DNA from: Serratia sp. DD3
GTDB lineage: Bacteria; Pseudomonadota; Gammaproteobacteria; Enterobacterales; Enterobacteriaceae
DNA length: 5,310 bases
Direction of reading: 5' to 3'
NCBI RefSeq assembly: GCF_000496755.2
Contig: NZ_AYKS02000097.1
Location: forward strand, 1-5,310
Shown: positions 1 through 5,310 of the stretch, one piece after another
How the letters are laid out: each line of letters starts with the position of its first letter
Position numbering within the stretch: position 1 is the first letter of the stretch
Notes under the pieces: generated by a model
Told to the model about the DNA's origin: nothing
Databases searched by the model: none
What the model saw: the letters and a program-made list of their open reading frames with translations, nothing else
Translations under genes and position numbers: made by a program

Positions 1-13
1 TGCTCTTTAACAA
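1..13 (+). promoter_or_regulatory. Leader boxA (rRNA antitermination site)
   Basis: The first 13 bases, TGCTCTTTAACAA, match the enterobacterial rRNA boxA. As RNA this site is bound by NusB/NusE (S10) and loads the antitermination complex that lets RNA polymerase read through the long untranslated rRNA operon. The same 13 bases recur in the 16S-23S spacer at 1963-1975. The leader boxB and the promoters must lie left of the window. Confidence 0.9.
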
Positions 14-16
14 TTT

Positions 17-39
17 ATCAGACAATCTGTGTGGGCACT
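17..39 (+). promoter_or_regulatory. 5' arm of the 16S rRNA processing stem (RNase III)
   Basis: Bases 17-39 pair without a break to 1728-1750 on the far side of the 16S gene: 23 pairs, with one G-U wobble (34 with 1733). In enterobacteria this long-range duplex loops out pre-16S rRNA and is cut by RNase III, releasing precursor 16S for final trimming. The E. coli downstream cut, about 33 nt past the 16S end, would fall near 1737, inside the 3' arm. The cut positions are inferred; the pairing is read directly. Confidence 0.9.
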
Positions 40-48
40 CACAAAGAC

Positions 49-81
49 GATATCCAGTTGCTTCGGCAACAAAAAAATATC
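49..81 (+). other. Leader hairpin with UUCG tetraloop
   Basis: GTTGC (57-61), TTCG (62-65) and GCAAC (66-70) form a five-pair hairpin capped by the stable C(UUCG)G tetraloop. It sits within a weaker outer helix, 49-53 paired with 77-81. It lies between the RNase III stem and the 16S start, where E. coli leaders also carry a small hairpin. It is probably part of the leader fold that assists 16S folding and processing. The A-run that follows (71-77) is not a U-tract, so this is not a terminator. Confidence 0.6.
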
Positions 82-162
82 AAGTCTTAAAGAGTGACTC
101 ATGTAAGTAAAATTCATGCAGTAATCTTTGAGCATCGCTATTAACTTAGCAAATCAAGCTTT

Positions 163-1704
<1,542 letters not shown>

Positions 1705-1727
1705 CCTAAAGATATTGCTTCGCGTGA

Positions 1728-1750
1728 AGTGCTCACACAGATTGTCTGAT
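1728..1750 (+). promoter_or_regulatory. 3' arm of the 16S rRNA processing stem (RNase III)
   Basis: This is the complement of 17-39, beginning 24 nt after the 16S 3' end. Together the arms form the 23-pair duplex that closes the pre-16S loop. The rest of the 87-nt gap between 16S and tRNA-Glu (1705-1791) shows no gene. Confidence 0.9.
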
Positions 1751-1791
1751 GAACAGTAATGAGCAAAAGCGTCATAAAAGTACGGTGTCGT

Positions 1792-1867
1792 GTCCCCTTC
1801 GTCTAGAGGCCTAGGACACCGCCCTTTCACGGCGGTAACAGGGGTTCGAATCCCCTAGGGGACGCCA
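1792..1867 (+). tRNA. tRNA-Glu (anticodon UUC)
   Basis: A complete 76-nt glutamate tRNA that reads GAA and GAG codons. The acceptor arm pairs GTCCCCT (1792-1798) with AGGGGAC (1857-1863). The discriminator is G1864 and the CCA end is encoded at 1865-1867. The anticodon stem CCGCC/GGCGG (1819-1823/1831-1835) encloses the loop CTTTCAC, with anticodon TTC at 1826-1828. The T arm is AGGGG-TTCGAAT-CCCCT (1840-1856). It is the only tRNA in the spacer, the arrangement seen in several E. coli rrn operons; others carry tRNA-Ile plus tRNA-Ala. It is excised from the rRNA transcript by tRNA-processing RNases. Confidence 0.98.
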
Positions 1868-1924
1868 ACTGCTTCCGACCATCCCGGTGAAAGCGGCGGT
1901 CTTCAGTATCTGATGATACTTTTT

Positions 1925-1960
1925 ATCTTAAAGATGATTCTGTGGAGTCATGTTTAAGAT
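1925..1960 (+). promoter_or_regulatory. Spacer hairpin, boxB-like, just upstream of boxA
   Basis: ATCTTAAA (1925-1932) pairs with TTTAAGAT (1953-1960). After a G-G mismatch (1933/1952), ATGATTC (1934-1940) pairs with GAGTCAT (1945-1951), with one wobble, around a TGTG loop. The hairpin ends two bases before the spacer boxA. E. coli spacers also have a boxB-like hairpin ahead of boxA, so the placement supports a role in restarting antitermination before the 23S gene. The hairpin is seen directly; the boxB role is inferred from position. Confidence 0.65.
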
Positions 1961-1962
1961 AT

Positions 1963-1975
1963 TGCTCTTTAACAA
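1963..1975 (+). promoter_or_regulatory. Spacer boxA (rRNA antitermination site)
   Basis: TGCTCTTTAACAA is an exact 13-base copy of the leader boxA at 1-13. It lies 121 nt before the 23S gene. By analogy with E. coli it renews Nus-factor antitermination for the 23S part of the operon, which here also includes a protein-coding insertion. The remaining spacer (1976-2095) shows no gene. It should hold the upstream arm of the 23S processing stem, but the partner strand lies beyond the right edge, so I cannot draw that stem. Confidence 0.88.
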
Positions 1976-3068
1976 TCTGGAACAAGCTGAAAATTGAAAC
2001 TTCAGCGCATCAATGAGTTAACTGACATTGATGGCGTTGAAAGAGTCTCTCAAATAATCACAGCCATAAGGTGTGTAGACATCTTCGGGTTGTGAGGTTA
2101 AGCGACTAAGCGTACACGGTGGATGCCTAGGCAGTCAGAGGCGATGAAGGGCGTGCTAATCTGCGAAAAGTGTCGGTAAGGTGATATGAACCGTTACAAC
2201 CGACAATACCCGAATGGGGAAACCCAGTGCAATTCGTTGCACTATCCTGTCATGAATACATAGTGGCAGGAGGCGAACCGGGGGAACTGAAACATCTCAG
2301 TACCCCGAGGAAAAGAAATCAACCGAGATTCCCCTAGTAGCGGCGAGCGAACGGGGAAGAGCCCAGAACCTGAATCAGTTTGTGTGTCAGTGGAAGCGTC
2401 TGGAAAGTCGCACAGTAAAGGGTGATAGTCCCGTACACGAAGATGCACAGATTGTGAGTTCGATGAGTAGGGCGGGACACGTGTTATCCTGTCTGAATAT
2501 GGGGGGACCATCCTCCAAGGCTAAATACTCCTGACTGACCGATAGTGAACCAGTACCGTGAGGGAAAGGCGAAAAGAACCCCGGCGAGGGGAGTGAAATA
2601 GAACCTGAAACCGTGTACGTACAAGCAGTGGGAGCCTACTTGTTGGGTGACTGCGTACCTTTTGTATAATGGGTCAGCGACTTATATTTTGTAGCAAGGT
2701 TAACCGTATAGGGGAGCCGTAGGGAAACCGAGTCTTAACTGGGCGAATAGTTGCAAGGTATAGACCCGAAACCCGGTGATCTAGCCATGGGCAGGTTGAA
2801 GGTTGGGTAACACTAACTGGAGGACCGAACCGACTAATGTTGAAAAATTAGCGGATGACTTGTGGCTGGGGGTGAAAGGCCAATCAAACCGGGAGATAGC
2901 TGGTTCTCCCCGAAAGCTATTTAGGTAGCGCCTCGTGAACTCATCTTCGGGGGTAGAGCACTGTTTCGGCTAGGGGGCCATCCCGGCTTACCAACCCGAT
3001 GCAAACTGCGAATACCGAAGAATGTTATCACGGGAGACACACGGCGGGTGCTAACGTCCGTCGTGAAG

Positions 3069-3101
<33 letters not shown>

Positions 3102-3148
3102 AAAGTCATGGTTAAGTGGGAAACGATGTGGGAAGGCACAGACAGCCA

Positions 3149-3180
<32 letters not shown>

Positions 3181-3257
3181 GAAAGCGTAATAGCTCACTG
3201 GTCGAGTCGGCCTGCGCGGAAGATGTAACGGGGCTAAACCATGCACCGAAGCTGCGG

Positions 3258-3280
3258 CATTCAGGGGTCAGGTTACAGGG
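3258..3280 (+). repeat. IVS terminal stem, 5' arm
   Basis: Bases 3258-3280 pair continuously with 3669-3691: 23 pairs with three wobbles (3260/3689, 3266/3683, 3268/3681). The two outermost pairs, 3258/3691 and 3259/3690, belong to the original helix 45. The other 21 come from the IVS. A duplex of this length is a good RNase III substrate. Cleavage here would separate the 5' part of the 23S from the IVS. Confidence 0.93.
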
Positions 3281-3292
3281 TTCAGGAGTCAG
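3260..3292 (+). repeat. Imperfect 12-nt direct repeat at the IVS 5' end
   Basis: TTCAGGGGTCAG (3260-3271) and TTCAGGAGTCAG (3281-3292) differ at one base and are 21 nt apart, start to start. The first copy is the outer part of the terminal stem. The second copy contains the Shine-Dalgarno AGGAG of the IVS gene. Both can pair with the 3' arm: the second matches 3678-3689 over 12 pairs with two wobbles. The origin is unknown. Slippage or duplication of the stem sequence during IVS evolution is a plausible cause. Confidence 0.75.
3284..3288 (+). promoter_or_regulatory. Ribosome binding site of the IVS gene
   Basis: AGGAG lies six nt before ATG at 3295-3297, ideal Shine-Dalgarno spacing. It decides the start: the in-frame ATG at 3241 lies inside conserved 23S sequence, whereas this one starts within the IVS and directly ahead of the conserved domain. 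Confidence 0.75.
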
Positions 3293-3294
3293 CA

Positions 3295-3660
3295 ATGGTA
3301 CAGCGATTTGAAGAGTTGGATGTCTTTAAGCGGTCATACCGAATTTCACTTGAAATTCATCAGACCAGCTTATCCTTTCCTCAAATAGAGCAATACGGAC
3401 TGGCAGACCAATTAAGGCGTTCAAGCAAGAGTATCTGTGCGAATTTAGCTGAGGGGTTTGCTAAACAAAAATCCAAAGCAGAGTTTTGTCGCTTTATAGG
3501 TATGGCGATAGGCAGTGCTGACGAGATGCGGGTCTGGTTAAGGTACTGTTATGACCTTGGATATATTAATGAGCATCAATGGCAAGACTGGCGTAGTGAA
3601 TACGAACAGTTGGCGAAAATGCTTAATGGCCTGGTAAGAAGTCTGAAGAGAACAGACTGA
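3295..3660 (+). CDS. 23S rRNA IVS-encoded four-helix-bundle protein (S23 family)
   Basis: This is a 121-residue protein of the 23S rRNA intervening-sequence protein family (Pfam 23S_rRNA_IVP, also called four helix bundle protein). The length is typical and the frame is uninterrupted. Four amphipathic helices can be drawn at about residues 4-25, 32-57, 60-88 and 92-118. Family signatures are FEELDVFKRS at 5-14, the block LRRSSKSICANLAEG at 40-54 (usual pattern: R-R-S-x-x-S-I-x-x-N-x-A-E-G), and the FCRFIGMAIGSADEM stretch at 64-78, where A-x-GS is conserved. There is no signal peptide or membrane segment, so it is probably cytoplasmic. Solved relatives, including the Avd accessory protein of diversity-generating retroelements, are pentamers of four-helix bundles, and Avd binds nucleic acid. 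The function of S23 proteins is not established; RNA binding or a role in IVS maintenance is inference. It is transcribed with the rRNA and has no promoter I can see. G+C is about 43% (hand count over 3301-3660), which looks lower than the flanking rRNA. Confidence 0.92.
   Translation: MVQRFEELDVFKRSYRISLEIHQTSLSFPQIEQYGLADQLRRSSKSICANLAEGFAKQKSKAEFCRFIGMAIGSADEMRVWLRYCYDLGYINEHQWQDWRSEYEQLAKMLNGLVRSLKRTD
3640..3658 (+). other. Small hairpin over the IVS gene stop codon
   Basis: AGTCTG (3640-3645) and CAGACT (3653-3658) form six pairs around a seven-base loop. The hairpin includes the first base of the TGA stop (3658-3660) and sits just inside the IVS terminal stem. No U-tract follows, so it is not an intrinsic terminator. 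It may be chance or a small structure protecting the 3' end of an excised IVS RNA. Confidence 0.35.
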
Positions 3661-3668
3661 TACTTGTG

Positions 3669-3691
3669 CCCTGTAACCTGGCTCCTGAGTG
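3669..3691 (+). repeat. IVS terminal stem, 3' arm
   Basis: This is the complement of 3258-3280. It begins eight nt after the stop codon of the IVS gene, so the coding region fills nearly the whole loop. It rejoins conserved 23S sequence at 3690. Cleavage in this arm would create the new 5' end of the downstream 23S fragment. Confidence 0.93.
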
Positions 3692-4406
3692 GGTAGGGGA
3701 GCGTTCTGTAAGCCTGCGAAGGTGACCTGTGAGGGTTGCTGGAGGTATCAGAAGTGCGAATGCTGACATAAGTAACGATAAAGCGGGTGAAAAGCCCGCT
3801 CGCCGGAAGACCAAGGGTTCCTGTCCAACGTTAATCGGGGCAGGGTGAGTCGACCCCTAAGGCGAGGCTGAAAAGCGTAGTCGATGGGAAACAGGTTAAT
3901 ATTCCTGTACTGGGTGTTACTGCGAAGGGGGGACGGAGAAGGCTAGGCTATCCGGGCGACGGTTGTCCCGGTTCAAGTGTGTAGGGGGGTAGACCAGGCA
4001 AATCCGGTTTACTATCAACCCTGAGGCACGATGACGAGTCTCTACGGAGATGAAGTAGTTGATGCCCTGCTTCCAGGAAAAGCCTCTAAGCATCAGGTAA
4101 CATTTAATCGTACCCCAAACCGACACAGGTGGTCAGGTAGAGAATACTCAGGCGCTTGAGAGAACTCGGGTGAAGGAACTAGGCAAAATGGTGCCGTAAC
4201 TTCGGGAGAAGGCACGCTGGCGTTAGGTGAAGGGATTTACTCCTGGAGCTGAAGCCAGTCGCAGATACCAGCTGGCTGCAACTGTTTAATAAAAACACAG
4301 CACTGTGCAAACACGAAAGTGGACGTATACGGTGTGACGCCTGCCCGGTGCTGGAAGGTTAATTGATGGGGTTAGCGGCAACGCGAAGCTCTTGATCGAA
4401 GCCCCA

Positions 4407-4492
<86 letters not shown>

Positions 4493-4750
4493 GGCCAGGC
4501 TGTCTCCACCCGAGACTCAGTGAAATTGAACTCGCTGTGAAGATGCAGTGTACCCGCGGCAAGACGGAAAGACCCCGTGAACCTTTACTATAGCTTGACA
4601 CTGAACATTGAGCCTTGATGTGTAGGATAGGTGGGAGGCTTTGAAGTGTGGACGCCAGTCTGCATGGAGCCAACCTTGAAATACCACCCTTTAATGTTTG
4701 ATGTTCTAACTCGGCCCCATAATCTGGGGTGAGGACAGTGTCTGGTGGGT

Positions 4751-4793
<43 letters not shown>

Positions 4794-4914
4794 ACGAAGG
4801 TTGGCTAATCACGGTCGGACATCGTGAGGTTAGTGCAAAGGCATAAGCCAGCTTGACTGTGAGAGTGACGGCTCGAGCAGGTACGAAAGTAGGTCTTAGT
4901 GATCCGGTGGTTCT

Positions 4915-4970
<56 letters not shown>

Positions 4971-4999
4971 ACCGCCCAAGAGTTCATATCGACGGCGGT

Positions 5000-5042
<43 letters not shown>

Positions 5043-5043
5043 T

Positions 5044-5077
<34 letters not shown>

Positions 5078-5155
5078 TGGTACGCGAGCTGGGTTTAGAA
5101 CGTCGTGAGACAGTTCGGTCCCTATCTGCCGTGGGCGTTGGAAGATTGAGAGGGT

Positions 5156-5186
<31 letters not shown>

Positions 5187-5310
5187 GCACCCCTGGTGTT
5201 CGGGTTGTCATGCCAATGGCACTGCCCGGTAGCTAAGTGCGGAAAAGATAAGCGCTGAAAGCATCTAAGCGCGAAACTTGCCTCGAGATGAGTCTTCCCT
5301 GGGCCTTTAA

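Larger units (their letters stand above)
3260..3689 (+). other. Intervening sequence (IVS) in 23S helix 45, protein-coding
   Basis: Flanking 23S sequence is conserved up to GCTGCGGCA (3251-3259) and resumes at TGGGTAGGGGAGCG (3690 onward). In E. coli these two points are separated by only about 18 nt, the tip of helix 45 near 1164-1185. Here 430 nt occupy that place. The ends of the insert are mutually complementary and extend the helix 45 base pairs, so the insert folds out as a long arm without disturbing the core. Helix 45 is a known IVS site in bacterial 23S rRNA. IVSs are cut out by RNase III and not religated, which leaves fragmented 23S rRNA. Most of this IVS (3295-3660) is one reading frame for an S23-family protein. 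There are no intron core motifs and no transposase. Confidence 0.95.

Noticed and set aside
1905..1924. Terminator-like hairpin AGTATC-TGAT-GATACT followed by a short T-run in the spacer
   Set aside because: It has only six AT-rich pairs, and it sits between tRNA-Glu and 23S in an operon that must be read through. It is too weak to call a terminator.
3260..3689. Self-splicing intron, homing-endonuclease gene or insertion sequence in the 23S
   Set aside because: The encoded protein has no LAGLIDADG, GIY-YIG, HNH or transposase motif. I see no intron core, and there is no target-site duplication of insertion-sequence type. The helix 45 position and terminal stem fit an IVS.
3910..4060. Possible small insertion in 23S near the E. 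coli 1440-1560 region
   Set aside because: Sequence here differs from E. coli and accounts for a few nt of the net length change, but it fits ordinary variation of a variable helix.
5207..5310. Possible deletion of the 23S 3' end
   Set aside because: Sequence matches 23S up to the last base, so the missing ~104 nt reflect the window edge and not a broken gene.

Overview
The window holds most of a ribosomal RNA operon of a gammaproteobacterium. It reads left to right on the + strand as leader, 16S rRNA, tRNA-Glu(UUC), spacer, then 23S rRNA cut off by the right window edge. The 16S length (1542 nt by end motifs, as in E. coli), the leader and spacer boxA sequences, and the lone tRNA-Glu in the spacer all point to Enterobacterales. 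The 16S variable regions look to me closer to the Serratia/Yersinia/Budvicia side of the order than to Escherichia. That is recognition from memory, and I do not name a genus.

Layout: boxA opens the window (1-13). The 5' arm of the 16S-processing stem follows (17-39), and its 3' arm lies after the 16S gene (1728-1750). The 16S gene is 163-1704 and tRNA-Glu is 1792-1867. The rest of the spacer (1868-2095) carries a long hairpin directly followed by a second boxA, a spacer copy of the antitermination signal. The 23S gene starts at 2096. The window ends at about E. coli 23S position 2800, roughly 104 nt short of the 3' end.

The unusual part is a 430-nt intervening sequence (IVS, about 3260-3689) that replaces the tip of 23S helix 45. 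Its ends pair in a perfect stem of 23 pairs including helix-base pairs, the expected RNase III substrate, so the mature 23S is probably two pieces. Inside the IVS, with its own Shine-Dalgarno, is a complete 121-codon gene for a four-helix-bundle protein of the 23S rRNA IVS-protein (S23) family. The rest of the 23S appears intact: the peptidyl-transferase loop, the A2058 region and the sarcin-ricin loop all fall at a constant offset of 415 nt from E. coli numbering.

Taken together, this is an ordinary enterobacterial rrn operon with one protein-coding insertion in its 23S rRNA. No other protein genes are supported. All other long reading frames lie inside conserved rRNA or antisense to it.
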